Source of the DNA: OCS116 sp051531935
GTDB lineage: Bacteria > Pseudomonadota > Alphaproteobacteria > Rhizobiales > OSC116
Assembly: GCA_051531935.1 (NCBI GenBank)
Contig: JAOPTR010000016.1
Span: 124,001-188,000 of the forward strand
Reading direction: 5' to 3'
Length of the DNA: 64,000 nucleotides
Positions 9,455 through 19,386 of the stretch are shown here, one piece after another. A program made the translations under genes and the position numbers. The first letter of the stretch is position 1; the number at the start of each line of letters is the position of its first letter. The notes under the pieces are model-generated. The model was given only the letters and a program-made list of their open reading frames with translations, ran no database searches and had not been told where the DNA came from.

Positions 9455-9510
9455 GTATTTACATTTCTTATGAGTTATCTTAGCTTGCGTTTAACTTACA
9501 GGATTACGTG

Positions 9511-10395
9511 ATGCAAAATGATCAAGAATACAGACTTGGATTAATATTTACCGTATCGGCCTTTTTAATTTGGGGCGTGGTGGTGATATTTTTTAAACAA
9601 ATTTCACATGTACCGCCATTTGAGCTGATTGCCCATCGCAGCGTATGGTCACTTATTGTTTTGGCGATTATTATAACCGTAACCAAAAAATGGCCTGTGG
9701 TAAAAGAAGCAATTTCTAATGTAAAATTAATGCTTACATTGCTTGTATCATCTATATTAATTATGGCGAATTGGTCATTATTTATTTGGGCAATTTCAAG
9801 TGGTTACATTATCGAAGCCTCACTTGGTTATTTTATCAACCCGCTACTCAATGTATTATTAGGTGTGTTTTTACTTAACGAAAAACTGAATAATGCGCAG
9901 AAAATTGCCATTGGTTTGGCAGCGATTGCCATCATCATCAGGCTAGCCTTAGCGGGCACGTTTCCGTGGATTGCGCTTACACTTGCCACAAGTTTTGCGA
10001 CATATGGATATATACGAAAAACCATTAAAATCGGGGCATCCGAAGGACTGTTTTTAGAATTGCTAATTTTATTATTGCCTGTGCTTGGCTTCTTATATTA
10101 CTGGCATTTAAACTTTGGCTTAAGCTTTGGCACCATAGATTTGCGCACTGATCTATTGCTCATTGCCGCAGGTGTGGTTACGGCCATTCCGTTGTTATTA
10201 TTTTCGGCAGGCGCTAGACGTATAAAAATGACAACCCTTGGCTTGTTGCAGTATATTGCGCCCAGCATTCAATTTACCATCGGCATATATTATGGCGAAG
10301 CGTTTACATTTATTGATGGCATTGTATTTGGGTTAATTTGGGCAGGTTGTCTAATCTACTCTCTCAGCAGTTTTAGGAAAGCAGAAGCGGTATAA
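9511..10395 (+). CDS. rarD: RarD-type EamA family permease
   Basis: A 294-aa ten-helix membrane protein. The AHRSVWSL motif, NWSLFIWA and EASLGYFINPLLNVLLGV are characteristic of RarD, the chloramphenicol-sensitive-protein family of DMT transporters; the natural substrate is unknown. The ATG at 9511 is seven bases after AGGA; a GTG directly before it (9508) is an alternative. The 3' end overlaps the convergent LOG gene by 23 bases. Confidence 0.9.
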   Translation: MQNDQEYRLGLIFTVSAFLIWGVVVIFFKQISHVPPFELIAHRSVWSLIVLAIIITVTKKWPVVKEAISNVKLMLTLLVSSILIMANWSLFIWAISSGYIIEASLGYFINPLLNVLLGVFLLNEKLNNAQKIAIGLAAIAIIIRLALAGTFPWIALTLATSFATYGYIRKTIKIGASEGLFLELLILLLPVLGFLYYWHLNFGLSFGTIDLRTDLLLIAAGVVTAIPLLLFSAGARRIKMTTLGLLQYIAPSIQFTIGIYYGEAFTFIDGIVFGLIWAGCLIYSLSSFRKAEAV

Positions 10396-10930
10396 TATCT
10401 TCTGGGTTATTGGCAACCAAAAAATCTACCTGCATGCCCTCGCGGATGAAAGTTTCATCCTGCATTTGCTTGAGCAGGTTGATAAGCGGGTCCCAAAACC
10501 CGTTAACATTGGCGATGAGAACTTTTTTCTTATGCCGACCAAGCTGCTTCCACGTCATCATCTCGACCAATTCTTCTAGCGTTCCAATACCGCCTGGCAA
10601 TGCGATAAATGCATCTGATTTTTCGAAAAACAACATTTTACGCTCATGCATGTTTTGCGTAACGATAAGCTCGCTACAATCTTTTAGCATTTTCTCGCGG
10701 TCTTGCAGAAATTCGGGAATAATGCCCGTAACATAACCGCCATGATCGAGTGCGGATTGAGCTGATGCGCCCATTAGGCCTGTGCTGCCGCCACCATAAA
10801 CCAAACCAATATTGTTTTTGGCAATATCTGCCCCCACTTGAATTGCGGTTTGTTTATAGATGGGGGTGAGGCCATCGCCAGAACCACAATAAACGCAGAT
10901 ATTTTTAATTTTTATATTATTTTGAGGCAT
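10373..10930 (-). CDS. LOG family protein (TIGR00730; cytokinin riboside 5'-monophosphate phosphoribohydrolase-like)
   Basis: A 185-aa Rossmann-fold protein with GGGSTGLMG at 46-54, HERK at 95-98 and PGGIGTLEE at 112-120, the nucleotide-binding and catalytic motifs of LOG proteins, which cleave nucleoside 5'-monophosphates such as AMP or cytokinin nucleotides. The ATG at 10930 is chosen over a TTG at 10954. It is divergent from the LysM gene; LOG next to LysM and psd-pssA is a recurring rhizobial order. Confidence 0.9.
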   Translation of the reverse strand: MPQNNIKIKNICVYCGSGDGLTPIYKQTAIQVGADIAKNNIGLVYGGGSTGLMGASAQSALDHGGYVTGIIPEFLQDREKMLKDCSELIVTQNMHERKMLFFEKSDAFIALPGGIGTLEELVEMMTWKQLGRHKKKVLIANVNGFWDPLINLLKQMQDETFIREGMQVDFLVANNPEDIIPLLLS

Positions 10931-11136
10931 AAATTCTCGATTTTTCATCACCAACAGCCTGCATAAAAAGCCACGTAACTATCGACTTTTACTGCATTAA
11001 CTGTAAATAAACGCCATAGATGTTGATTATGCAACATAAATCTTTGCATCAATTGGTTTAACTTTGACAAAATTGTGACAATGGTGGTATTTAGATGGGT
11101 AATTATAGGCCCCATAACGTTGAGCAGAGTTAAAGA

Positions 11137-14058
11137 ATGATAAAATATATTTTGGCAGGTTCAGTCGCTGTTGTTGCGGTTGGTGTGGTTTTCTTGAAAT
11201 CTGATTTAGCTTGCGAATATTCGCCTATTGATTTGTCGTATATAAATGACTGTTCTGCTCAGGCCGAAAAAGCAAAGACAGCAGATGTAAACACTTCCGA
11301 AGCCGAGAAAGGCGACCAATCTGCAGGTAGCCAAGAAATCACTCAGACAGGCACAAGTGAAGAATCTAAAACCAGTGATAATGATGAAGCCGCAGCCATA
11401 ATTGAAAATTCCAAGCCCACATTTGATATTGTGCGTGTGGAAGCTGATGGCTCGACATTAGTTGCCGGCCGTGGGGCGCCGAATTCTACTATTATTTTAA
11501 AAGACGGCGAGAAAACAATTGGTGAAGCCACAACAAACGAATCTGGCGAATGGGTGATTATTGTTGATGAGCCAATTCAAGCTGCTACAGCCTCGTTATC
11601 ACTAACAGGAATGTTGGCTGATGGCACAAGTGTTGAATCTGATGCGATTGTAAACATTGCTATGCGCAATGAAGAAACAGCTACTCAGACTGGCAATAAT
11701 GCACCAGTAATTGCGGCAACAGACAATACCAAGATGGAAGCATTAGCGACAAAACTTACCGCAATGAACGAAAATGGTGGCGTGACACTTAGCAAATTAG
11801 AAAGCAGCCAAGACGAATCTTTAAAAGCACTTGCCCTCAAATTACGTAATTTTGGTAATGATGGTAGCAGTGAGACAACTGCAAATGATGAATTAAACCT
11901 ATCGACCATTGCTAGCCAACTTTCTAAAATGGGAGAAGATAGCGCCATTGAGACAGGTGATAGCGGGATTGATTTCAACGCATTGGCCGCCAAACTTACA
12001 AATATAGACACGAACCCAGAAACTGTTGTTCAGGCACCAAGCAAAACCGAAATGGACATGGCTTCGTTAGCTGACAAACTAGCTAAGATGAAGGCATCTG
12101 GCGGGGTGACGCTCGCTAAGCTAGACAATAGCCAAGATAAAGCCTTACAAGAACTAGCTGCAAAGCTTAGAAGTTTTGGTGATGATGAAAATGCGGTTGT
12201 AAAAAACGCAACACCAAATGACGAACTGAACTTAACTGATATTGCCCAACATTTGCTGAAAATGAATGGTGAAGATGGGGCGACTAGTGGTGACATTGAT
12301 TTAGATGTGTTAGCAACTAAGCTTACCAATATTGATAAAAACAAAGAAGTCGCATCTGCTAACATGGATGGTGGTTCTGAACTAGATATGAATGCACTGG
12401 CGACCAAGCTGGCTAAAATGAACGCTGATGGTGGCGTGACCCTTGATAAGTTAAAGACAAGCGATGATGTCGATTTGAAAGCATTGGCAGCTAAACTTTC
12501 TGGTCTAAATGATGCAGAAGTTCTCGGCTTTACGAGCGGCACTTCTGACGGATCTCTAGACCTTGGCGTTTTGGCTGCTAAATTGGCTGAAATGAATAAA
12601 ACCACTGCAAACGCGAATGGCAGTGCAACAAATGATGGCATTGATTTGACTGCACTAGCTGCCAAATTAACAGAGATTAAAACTGGCGGTCTAGGTGCGA
12701 TGCTTGCAGCTAATTCTAAAAGCGAAATGAACATTCAATCTCTTGCATCTAAATTGGCTAATTTGAGCAAAGACGGATCGGTATCTATCGACAGTTTAGC
12801 GAAAAGTGATGATTTAGATTTAAAAGCCTTGGCTGTTAAACTAGCAAATGTTAGCAAAAATGGCATGGTTTCCTTGGACAGTTTAACCACCAGTGATGAT
12901 GTTGATTTGAATGCACTTGCTCAAAAACTAAGCCTAAACAGCACTGGGGAACTTGTGGCTATGGATGACAGCACATCGGAAGATGTGTTGGACACAATCG
13001 GACAAGCTGTACTTGCTGAAAACGAAGCTAAAAAATTACTCGAACGTGTTGAAAAACTTAAACAAGACTCCTCAAGCGACGCGACCAAAGCTATGGAAGC
13101 GAAAACGATCGAAACAAAAGTTACTGACACTAAGGTTGAAATGGCAAAAACTGAGACTGTTGCAGATAAAGCTACAGACATGGTTGAGCAAGCAACTGAG
13201 GCACCGAGTGCTGATACGCAAGAGGTTGCTAGCAATGTTGATGTGGCAACAACGACGACACCAAAAACAACAAAGACTGTTGTAGAAAAAGCCAAGACCG
13301 CCCAACCTGTAGATAAAACTCCACTGGTTGTGATTTCGGAAAAAGGCAAGGGCTCAAAAGTGCTACAAGGTGCAGGTGGCGGCAGCAAGAATAATGAAAT
13401 GACATTTAACAGCGTGGACTTTAATGGCAAGGGCGAAATGATATTTTCGGGTGATGCGAAGCCAAACGAATTGGTACGTGTTTATGTGAATAACCAACTT
13501 GTTGGTGAAGCCAAAGCAGACAATGTTGGCAATTGGAGCTTGGACCAAGGCTATGTGATGAAATCTGGACCAAATACCATGCGTTTTGATCAAGTTGATG
13601 ATCAGGGAAGCGTTGTATCTAGACGTGAAACCAACATCACCATGCCAAAACTTGCGAAACCAAAGGTAAAAGCAGTAGCAACCAAAACAACAAGTCCGAA
13701 AGCTGTTTCGACCGACACTGATAGCATTAAAAGCGTTATGGAACCAACAGCTGTTGCAAATGATACCACTGAAGGCCAAATGGCAAAAGACAGTGAGCAA
13801 GAAAATGCTAATGCGATTGTAACCGCCAAGACTGATGTAAGTTCTGATGAAAATACCGCGGATGAACCCAAGGCTAAGGGTGGCCGTGCCATCATTATTT
13901 GGGGTGATAATCTTTGGAATATTTCTCAAAAAATATATGGCAAAGGCGAGCTATACACCACTATCTTTAAAGCCAATCAAGACCAAATTCGAAACCCTGA
14001 CCTTATTTACCCTGGTCAAGTGTTCTTATTGCCCGAAGATTTAGAAGAAAAATTATGA
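11137..14058 (+). CDS. large repeat-rich LysM domain protein
   Basis: A 973-aa protein with an N-terminal membrane segment (residues 3-20), a bacterial Ig-like module at about 95-175, then about 410 residues of imperfect repeats (198-605) built on xLAxKLxxM and GGVTLxKL motifs. A Lys/Glu/Thr-rich segment follows (620-735), a second Ig-like module (about 755-835), another low-complexity linker, and a C-terminal LysM domain (about 915-968: WGDNLWNISQKIYG then IYPGQVFLLP). LysM binds peptidoglycan, so this is probably an envelope-anchored periplasmic protein. Rhizobial homologues at this locus share the anchor, Ig and LysM layout; I do not know the repeat domain from any named family. Long antisense frames are codon-bias shadows. 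Confidence 0.85.
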   Translation: MIKYILAGSVAVVAVGVVFLKSDLACEYSPIDLSYINDCSAQAEKAKTADVNTSEAEKGDQSAGSQEITQTGTSEESKTSDNDEAAAIIENSKPTFDIVRVEADGSTLVAGRGAPNSTIILKDGEKTIGEATTNESGEWVIIVDEPIQAATASLSLTGMLADGTSVESDAIVNIAMRNEETATQTGNNAPVIAATDNTKMEALATKLTAMNENGGVTLSKLESSQDESLKALALKLRNFGNDGSSETTANDELNLSTIASQLSKMGEDSAIETGDSGIDFNALAAKLTNIDTNPETVVQAPSKTEMDMASLADKLAKMKASGGVTLAKLDNSQDKALQELAAKLRSFGDDENAVVKNATPNDELNLTDIAQHLLKMNGEDGATSGDIDLDVLATKLTNIDKNKEVASANMDGGSELDMNALATKLAKMNADGGVTLDKLKTSDDVDLKALAAKLSGLNDAEVLGFTSGTSDGSLDLGVLAAKLAEMNKTTANANGSATNDGIDLTALAAKLTEIKTGGLGAMLAANSKSEMNIQSLASKLANLSKDGSVSIDSLAKSDDLDLKALAVKLANVSKNGMVSLDSLTTSDDVDLNALAQKLSLNSTGELVAMDDSTSEDVLDTIGQAVLAENEAKKLLERVEKLKQDSSSDATKAMEAKTIETKVTDTKVEMAKTETVADKATDMVEQATEAPSADTQEVASNVDVATTTTPKTTKTVVEKAKTAQPVDKTPLVVISEKGKGSKVLQGAGGGSKNNEMTFNSVDFNGKGEMIFSGDAKPNELVRVYVNNQLVGEAKADNVGNWSLDQGYVMKSGPNTMRFDQVDDQGSVVSRRETNITMPKLAKPKVKAVATKTTSPKAVSTDTDSIKSVMEPTAVANDTTEGQMAKDSEQENANAIVTAKTDVSSDENTADEPKAKGGRAIIIWGDNLWNISQKIYGKGELYTTIFKANQDQIRNPDLIYPGQVFLLPEDLEEKL
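11728..12966 (+). repeat. four imperfect ~105-115-aa repeats inside the LysM protein
   Basis: Super-repeats begin near residues 198, 304, 415 and 530. Each opens with a hydrophobic LAxKLxxM block, then (G)GVTLxKL, then a SQD/SDD acidic turn and LKALAxKL. Shorter LAxKL units sit between them. The helix-like heptad spacing suggests a solenoid or coiled rod. Codon-level differences show that the copies are old, not recent DNA duplications. Confidence 0.8.
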
Positions 14059-14067
14059 TACTGATGG

Positions 14068-14094
14068 AGAGGTTTAAATTTACTAAAAACCTCT
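14068..14094 (+). terminator. weak terminator-like hairpin between LysM gene and psd
   Basis: AGAGGTTT/AAACCTCT, an 8-bp stem with an 11-base loop, starts 10 bases after the LysM stop and is followed by TATATATA instead of a T-run. It may only attenuate or protect mRNA. Confidence 0.35.
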
Positions 14095-14133
14095 TATATA
14101 TAGATCAGAACCAATGAAATTAAGGAATGAAAT

Positions 14134-14829
14134 ATGTTAGACGCAATCAAATCAGTTATGGTGCCTATCAACCGCGAAGGCCATAAGTTTGTGGCTATAT
14201 TTGCAGCCATTACATTTGTGCTGTTTTTAATTTGGAACCCACTGGGCTGGGTTGGCGTTGTTTTAACATTATGGTGTGCTTATTTCTTTAGAGACCCTGA
14301 ACGTGTTGTGCCAAGTGCCGACAACTTAATTGTGAGCCCTGCTGACGGTGTTGTGAACCTAATTAAAGTGATGGTACCACCAAAAGAGCTAGACCTTGGT
14401 GAAGAAGAAATGCTGCGCGTGACTGTGTTTATGAATGTATTTAACGTACACGTAAACCGCATGCCAATGAGCGGGCAAGTGCTACACACAACTTATGTAC
14501 CGGGTAAGTTTTTGAGCGCTGACTTGGATAAAGCCAGTGAACAAAACGAACGCCAAGCGATTAAAATTGAAAACAAAGATGGCCTACAAATTGGTGTTGT
14601 GCAGATTGCTGGTTTGGTAGCACGTCGTATTTTATGTGAAGCGCGCGAAGGTGATATCTACGAAAAAGGCCATCGTTTTGGGCTTATTCGTTTTGGTAGC
14701 CGCCTTGATATTTACGTTCCAGTAAAATACAAAGCCAAAGTGGCTTTAGGTCAATTAGCCATTGCTGGCGAAACTGTATTATTTGACCTAGATGGCGAGC
14801 AAAGCGAAGTTGAAAGCCAACTGATTTAG
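14134..14829 (+). CDS. psd: phosphatidylserine decarboxylase proenzyme
   Basis: A 231-aa short-form PSD that makes phosphatidylethanolamine from phosphatidylserine at the inner membrane. N-terminal hydrophobic helices (about 20-50) precede FFRDPER; the self-cleavage site is RFGS with Gly188-Ser189, Ser189 becoming the pyruvoyl group. VFMNVFNVHVNRMP is a family signature. It lies directly before pssA, which makes its substrate. Confidence 0.95.
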   Translation: MLDAIKSVMVPINREGHKFVAIFAAITFVLFLIWNPLGWVGVVLTLWCAYFFRDPERVVPSADNLIVSPADGVVNLIKVMVPPKELDLGEEEMLRVTVFMNVFNVHVNRMPMSGQVLHTTYVPGKFLSADLDKASEQNERQAIKIENKDGLQIGVVQIAGLVARRILCEAREGDIYEKGHRFGLIRFGSRLDIYVPVKYKAKVALGQLAIAGETVLFDLDGEQSEVESQLI

Positions 14830-14843
14830 TGAACGGTAAACCC

Positions 14844-15686
14844 ATGTCTGACGATAAAGAAGCTAAACCTGAAAAACGAGCTGTTTTTAAAAAACTTAAA
14901 ACAATTTCAATTCGTACTATTATACCCAATTTAGTGACGATAGCTTCTATTTGTGCGGGCTTAACAGGTTTGCGCTATGCGTTTGAAAGCCAATTTGATA
15001 TGGCCATATTTATGGTTTTATTGGCTGCTCTTTTGGATGGCCTTGATGGCCGCATTGCGCGGCTCATTGGCGGTACATCGCAATTTGGCGCTGAGTTAGA
15101 TAGCTTTGCGGACTCTGGCAATTTTGGCATGGTGCCTGCTTTGATGCTGTATTTTTATGCACTTAAAGATTTGGGCACTTTGGGGTGGATTATGGTTCTC
15201 ACATTTGTGGTGGCCATGATATTACGCCTCGTGCGGTTTAATATCTCACTTGATGATGAAGATGCGCCCACATGGACCAAGAATTATTTTCATGGTGTGA
15301 GCGCGCCCTTTGGCGCTTTATTGGTTATGCTGCCCATTTATTTGGGTAATGTCGGTATTACATGGTTTTCAGATACACCATTATATCTATGGGTTTACAT
15401 GCTGTTTATCGCATTATTATTGGTCAGCCGCATACCTACATTTTCGGGCAAAATGACGAAAATTCGGTTGCCACGCATGCTTATTTTGCCATTGCTTATT
15501 TTACTATTTGCCCTTGCGGCACTGATGTTTAATTATATTTGGGCGGCATTAATTGCCTCATGCCTGATTTATTTGGCATTTATTCCCGTTAGTTCATACT
15601 TCTATTATATCAATTTAAAGCAGCATAATTTATCAATTATTGAAGATGATGACATTATCATCATCGACAATGAAGATTTTGAATGA
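14844..15686 (+). CDS. pssA: CDP-diacylglycerol--serine O-phosphatidyltransferase
   Basis: A 280-aa multi-pass membrane enzyme with the CDP-alcohol phosphotransferase motif DG(x)2AR(x)8G(x)3D(x)3D, seen here as DGRIAR, then GAELDSFAD. It makes phosphatidylserine from CDP-diacylglycerol and serine. The ATG at 14844 is 14 bases past the psd stop; a GTG at 14829 overlapping that stop would add five residues. The highly acidic C-terminus (EDDDIIIIDNED) is unusual but probably a simple tail. Confidence 0.93.
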   Translation: MSDDKEAKPEKRAVFKKLKTISIRTIIPNLVTIASICAGLTGLRYAFESQFDMAIFMVLLAALLDGLDGRIARLIGGTSQFGAELDSFADSGNFGMVPALMLYFYALKDLGTLGWIMVLTFVVAMILRLVRFNISLDDEDAPTWTKNYFHGVSAPFGALLVMLPIYLGNVGITWFSDTPLYLWVYMLFIALLLVSRIPTFSGKMTKIRLPRMLILPLLILLFALAALMFNYIWAALIASCLIYLAFIPVSSYFYYINLKQHNLSIIEDDDIIIIDNEDFE

Positions 15687-15687
15687 G

Positions 15688-16281
15688 TTATAAATTAGTA
15701 AAATAAGGTGTGAAATCTTCGCGGTTTTTGGTTTTTGCTGTATCGGCACTTTTGCCAATCATTAAATAACCCATTGGAACCCACGATGCATCTACATTCA
15801 AATACTCTTTAAAAGGCGCAGCTTTGTGCTTGTGCATGCTATTCCATTTGGCAGCAAACCCAAATGCGTAGAATAGATTGAGCATGTTTTGAATGGATGC
15901 AGCAACGCTCCACTCTTGCTCATAAGGCTCGATTTTACCCTCTTGAATGTTAGCAAAAGCCACAATGAACATGCCGACACCACTAAAATTATTGGCATAC
16001 TCATCTTCGGAAAGTGGGAAATTCGGATTGTCGGCCGTTTTAACTTCATACATTTTATTGATGAAGGGGCGTTTTTTATCACCTTGAATGATCACAAAAC
16101 GAGCAGGGTTTAGCTGCCCATGATCGGGCACAGCCATTGCGCCTTGAAAAATTTGTTTAAGCTCATCTTCTGTTGGCACCACCTGGCCGACCATATTGGT
16201 TTGCACCACAGAAACGCGGGCATTTACTATATGACTGACAGCATTTGATTGCTCGTTCGAATATGGAAACTTTAAAGTCAT
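15688..16281 (-). CDS. nitroreductase family protein
   Basis: A 197-aa FMN-dependent nitroreductase-fold protein resembling the short YdjA branch: PDHGQLNPARFVII near residues 52-65 and GFAAKWNS near 142-149 are typical flavin-contact regions. The physiological substrate is unknown. Its start overlaps the cimA stop by four bases (ATGA), so it is the last gene of cysS-cimA-nitroreductase. It converges on pssA with a one-base gap. Confidence 0.85.
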   Translation of the reverse strand: MTLKFPYSNEQSNAVSHIVNARVSVVQTNMVGQVVPTEDELKQIFQGAMAVPDHGQLNPARFVIIQGDKKRPFINKMYEVKTADNPNFPLSEDEYANNFSGVGMFIVAFANIQEGKIEPYEQEWSVAASIQNMLNLFYAFGFAAKWNSMHKHKAAPFKEYLNVDASWVPMGYLMIGKSADTAKTKNREDFTPYFTNL

Positions 16282-17879
16282 AGAGACATTTCTTTCATAA
16301 TTTTGTATTTGAGACTATCGAGCAATGCGTTAAATGAAGCGTCTATGATGTTTTCGGAAACACCAACTGTGAACCACCGTTCACCTGTTGCGTCCCTACT
16401 CTCTATCAGCACACGCGTTGTGGCAGCAGTGCCACCATTTAGAATGCGCACTTTATAATCGACCAATTCCAAATCTTTAATATATTTTGAATATGCACCC
16501 AAATCTTTACGCAATGCAAAATCTAGCGCATTCACTGGGCCATTGCCTTCGCCGACCGACATATAACGTTCGCCATCAACAGTAATTTTAACAGTGGCTT
16601 CGCTTTGTGTCACCACTTCGCCCTTGGCATTAAAACGACGTTCGACAATAACGCGGAAACTTTCGACAGAGAAAAAATCTGGTAACTCACCCAGAACTTG
16701 TTTGGCTAGAATGTAAAAAGATGCGCTTGCTGATTCATAAGAAAAACCAAGCATTTCGCGTTCTTTCACTTCAGCAATAAGCATGTTTAATTTAGGATGA
16801 TCGGCATCAATATCTAAATTTAAGCGTTTAAATTCTGCCAAGAAATTTGATTTACCCGCTTGATCTGAAACCAATAGGCGGCGTTTGTTGCCGACAAGTT
16901 CCGGTGCGATATGCTCATAAGTTGAGGGGTTTTTAACGATGGCAGAGGCATGAATACCAGCTTTTGTGGTAAACGCATTTTCGCCCACATATGGTGCGCT
17001 AACATCTGATGGAATGTTGATTAAATCATCCAATCGACGTGAAATATTGAGCAATTGGGTTAGTTTTTCTTTTTCAATCGACAGGCTAAATTGATTTGCA
17101 TAACGGCTTTTTAGTAATAAAGTTGGAATGAGCGTCGTGAGGTTTGCATTACCGCAACGCTCACCCAAACCATTTAACGTACCCTGCACTTGACGCACAC
17201 CAGCATTAATAGCTGCTAGGCTGTTGGAGATGGCATTGCCTGTATCGTCATGCGTATGTATGCCAATATTTTGGCCGCCAAATTTGGCAGTGATTATCGT
17301 GACAATATCGAAAATTTCATCGGGCATTGTGCCGCCATTTGTATCGCACAATACCACCCAACGCGCGCCGGCGTTTAGCGCGGTTTCAACACATGACATT
17401 GCAAATTCGGAATTGGCTTTATAACCATCGAAAAAATGTTCACAATCTATCATAGCCTCGTTGCCTGCGGCCACAGAAGCTTTTACGGAAGCATCTATAT
17501 TCTCTAAATTTTCATCCAATGTGATGTTAAGCGCCACATCAACATGGAAATCCCATGATTTCGCGACCATGCAGGTAGCGGGTGCTTTAGCGGTGATAAC
17601 GGCTTGTAAAGTCGGGTCATTACTCGCGCTGCGCCCTGCCCGCTTGGTCATACCAAACGCTACTAATTTACTATTTTGTAGCGGCACGTCTGACTCAAAA
17701 AATTCGGTGTCGGTTGGGTTAGCTCCAGGGAAGCCGCCCTCGATATAGTCGACACCCAAAAGATCTAGATTTTGGGCAATGGCGCGTTTTTCTTCAAAAC
17801 TGAAATCTACCCCAGGAGTTTGCGCGCCATCCCTTAATGTTGTGTCAAAAATATATAGTTTTTCTTTATCTGAACTCAT
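16278..17879 (-). CDS. cimA: (R)-citramalate synthase
   Basis: A 533-aa enzyme of the DRE-TIM metallolyase family, about the CimA length. It has TLRDGAQTPG at 14-23 (catalytic Arg16, metal Asp17), the family-specific EGGFPGANPTD, HTHDDTGNA supplying metal histidines, and a C-terminal LeuA-type regulatory dimer domain. CimA condenses acetyl-CoA with pyruvate to citramalate, a threonine-independent route to isoleucine. The start overlaps the cysS stop by four bases. Confidence 0.93.
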   Translation of the reverse strand: MSSDKEKLYIFDTTLRDGAQTPGVDFSFEEKRAIAQNLDLLGVDYIEGGFPGANPTDTEFFESDVPLQNSKLVAFGMTKRAGRSASNDPTLQAVITAKAPATCMVAKSWDFHVDVALNITLDENLENIDASVKASVAAGNEAMIDCEHFFDGYKANSEFAMSCVETALNAGARWVVLCDTNGGTMPDEIFDIVTIITAKFGGQNIGIHTHDDTGNAISNSLAAINAGVRQVQGTLNGLGERCGNANLTTLIPTLLLKSRYANQFSLSIEKEKLTQLLNISRRLDDLINIPSDVSAPYVGENAFTTKAGIHASAIVKNPSTYEHIAPELVGNKRRLLVSDQAGKSNFLAEFKRLNLDIDADHPKLNMLIAEVKEREMLGFSYESASASFYILAKQVLGELPDFFSVESFRVIVERRFNAKGEVVTQSEATVKITVDGERYMSVGEGNGPVNALDFALRKDLGAYSKYIKDLELVDYKVRILNGGTAATTRVLIESRDATGERWFTVGVSENIIDASFNALLDSLKYKIMKEMSL

Positions 17880-19213
17880 TTTTTATATTCCCAACTTGTG
17901 CCTTCGGCCGTGTCTTTGATGATGACTGATTTTTCTAAAAGTCCATCACGAATTTTGTCGGCCAATGCCCAATCTTTATCGGTTTTGGCTTGATTACGCT
18001 CCGAAATTAACTGCAGAATATCAGCTTCGTCAATCTCGGCGCTTTCTGGTTTAAAGCTCGTAAAACTATCACGGCTTTCAAGAAGCAAACCGATGAATTG
18101 CGCTGATGCTTTAAGCTGTTTACCTTGCAATTGATGCAAAATTGAAATTGCCAATGGTGTGTTTAAATCATCGGCAACTGCTGCCAAAAACTCGGGCGAT
18201 ATATCTAGTGCAGACACCTCACCAACATCGGCAACTCTTTCATGCCACTTATTAAGCATGGCCAATGCTTCGCTAGCAGAGTCTTTACTCCAATTGATGG
18301 TTTTGCGATAATGGGTCATCAGCATCATCAGGCGTAATGCCTCGGCAGGATGTTGTTTGCGCGCATCATCAATGGTGAGGAAATTGCCCAAACTTTTGGA
18401 CATTTTTTCGCCTTCAACATTTAAGAATTCATTGTGCATCCAATGGTTGGCCATCTGCTTGGTATCATTGGCACAGCAGCTTTGCGCCACTTCATTTTGA
18501 TGATGCGGGAATATCAGATCTAACCCACCGCCATGAATGTCAAATACATCGCCAAGATGCTTTTTAGCCATGGCGCTACATTCGATATGCCACCCTGGGC
18601 GGCCTTTACCCCATGGGCTTTCCCATGCAGGTTGGCCTTCATCGGATGGCTTCCAAAGGACAAAATCCATCTCATCACGTTTATAGGCTGCAACATCGAC
18701 CCGCGCACCCGCGAGCATATCATCTAAGTTCTTACGGGAAAATTTGCCATATTCAGCCATACTCGAAACTGAAAATAGCACATGATTTTCGGCTTCATAG
18801 GCATGGCCTTTTTCAATCAACGTCTCGATCATCTCGACCATTTCGGCAATATGTTGAGTGGCGAATGGCTCTATTGTTGGACGCAGCACGTTGAGCGCAT
18901 CTATATCAGCATGATATTGGGCGGTTGTTTGGCTGGTCACCTCTGCAATGGTGCGGTTTTCATCTATCGCGCGTTGATTGATTTTATCATCTACATCGGT
19001 GATGTTGCGGGCATATGTAACATGCGCTTCGCCATATGTATGGCGCAGCAAACGAAACATAACATCAAATACAATGGCGGGGCGTGCATTGCCTATATGG
19101 GCGAAATCATAAACCGTGGGACCACAAACATACATGCGCACATTTTTTGCATCTATGGGTTCAAATATCAATTTGGATTTTTGAATGGGGTTATAAATTT
19201 TAATTTCAGTCAT
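17876..19213 (-). CDS. cysS: cysteinyl-tRNA synthetase
   Basis: A 445-aa class I aminoacyl-tRNA synthetase. It has the zinc ligand Cys30 in YVCGPTVYD, the HIGH-type HIGN at 39-42, further zinc-site residues (Cys212, His237 in the HHQNE motif) and KMSKS at 270-274. Length is close to the usual 460. It is the first gene of an overlapping operon with cimA and the nitroreductase; cysS beside cimA recurs in alphaproteobacteria. Confidence 0.97.
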   Translation of the reverse strand: MTEIKIYNPIQKSKLIFEPIDAKNVRMYVCGPTVYDFAHIGNARPAIVFDVMFRLLRHTYGEAHVTYARNITDVDDKINQRAIDENRTIAEVTSQTTAQYHADIDALNVLRPTIEPFATQHIAEMVEMIETLIEKGHAYEAENHVLFSVSSMAEYGKFSRKNLDDMLAGARVDVAAYKRDEMDFVLWKPSDEGQPAWESPWGKGRPGWHIECSAMAKKHLGDVFDIHGGGLDLIFPHHQNEVAQSCCANDTKQMANHWMHNEFLNVEGEKMSKSLGNFLTIDDARKQHPAEALRLMMLMTHYRKTINWSKDSASEALAMLNKWHERVADVGEVSALDISPEFLAAVADDLNTPLAISILHQLQGKQLKASAQFIGLLLESRDSFTSFKPESAEIDEADILQLISERNQAKTDKDWALADKIRDGLLEKSVIIKDTAEGTSWEYKK

Positions 19214-19386
19214 AATTCTATCCGCTTTTTGCGCAAAAATATCAATTAGGTTGACTGGTGTTTTTTTAATTTTGAGAATAGAGAAACGGCCAGTCTAGAG
19301 TGATCTAGCTGATAATAATGCAACAAATTATAATGTTCATGCCGTTATTTTCCATGTTCCCCACCATAGTTTAAAAAAACCAACCG

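Noticed and set aside
11064..11092. Sigma-70-like promoter TTGACA before the LysM gene
   Set aside because: The -35 is perfect, but no acceptable -10 is found at 16-18 bases, so it was not called.
12030..13929. Long minus-strand frames (up to 234 aa) opposite the LysM protein gene
   Set aside because: They are low-complexity Ser/Leu/Ala-rich or Cys/Phe-rich shadows of the repeated sense codons and show no domain or ribosome site.
19214..19386. Possible hairpin or leader between cysS and gltX
   Set aside because: GACTGG/CCAGTC can pair only over a large loop without a T-run on the transcribed strand; not convincing.
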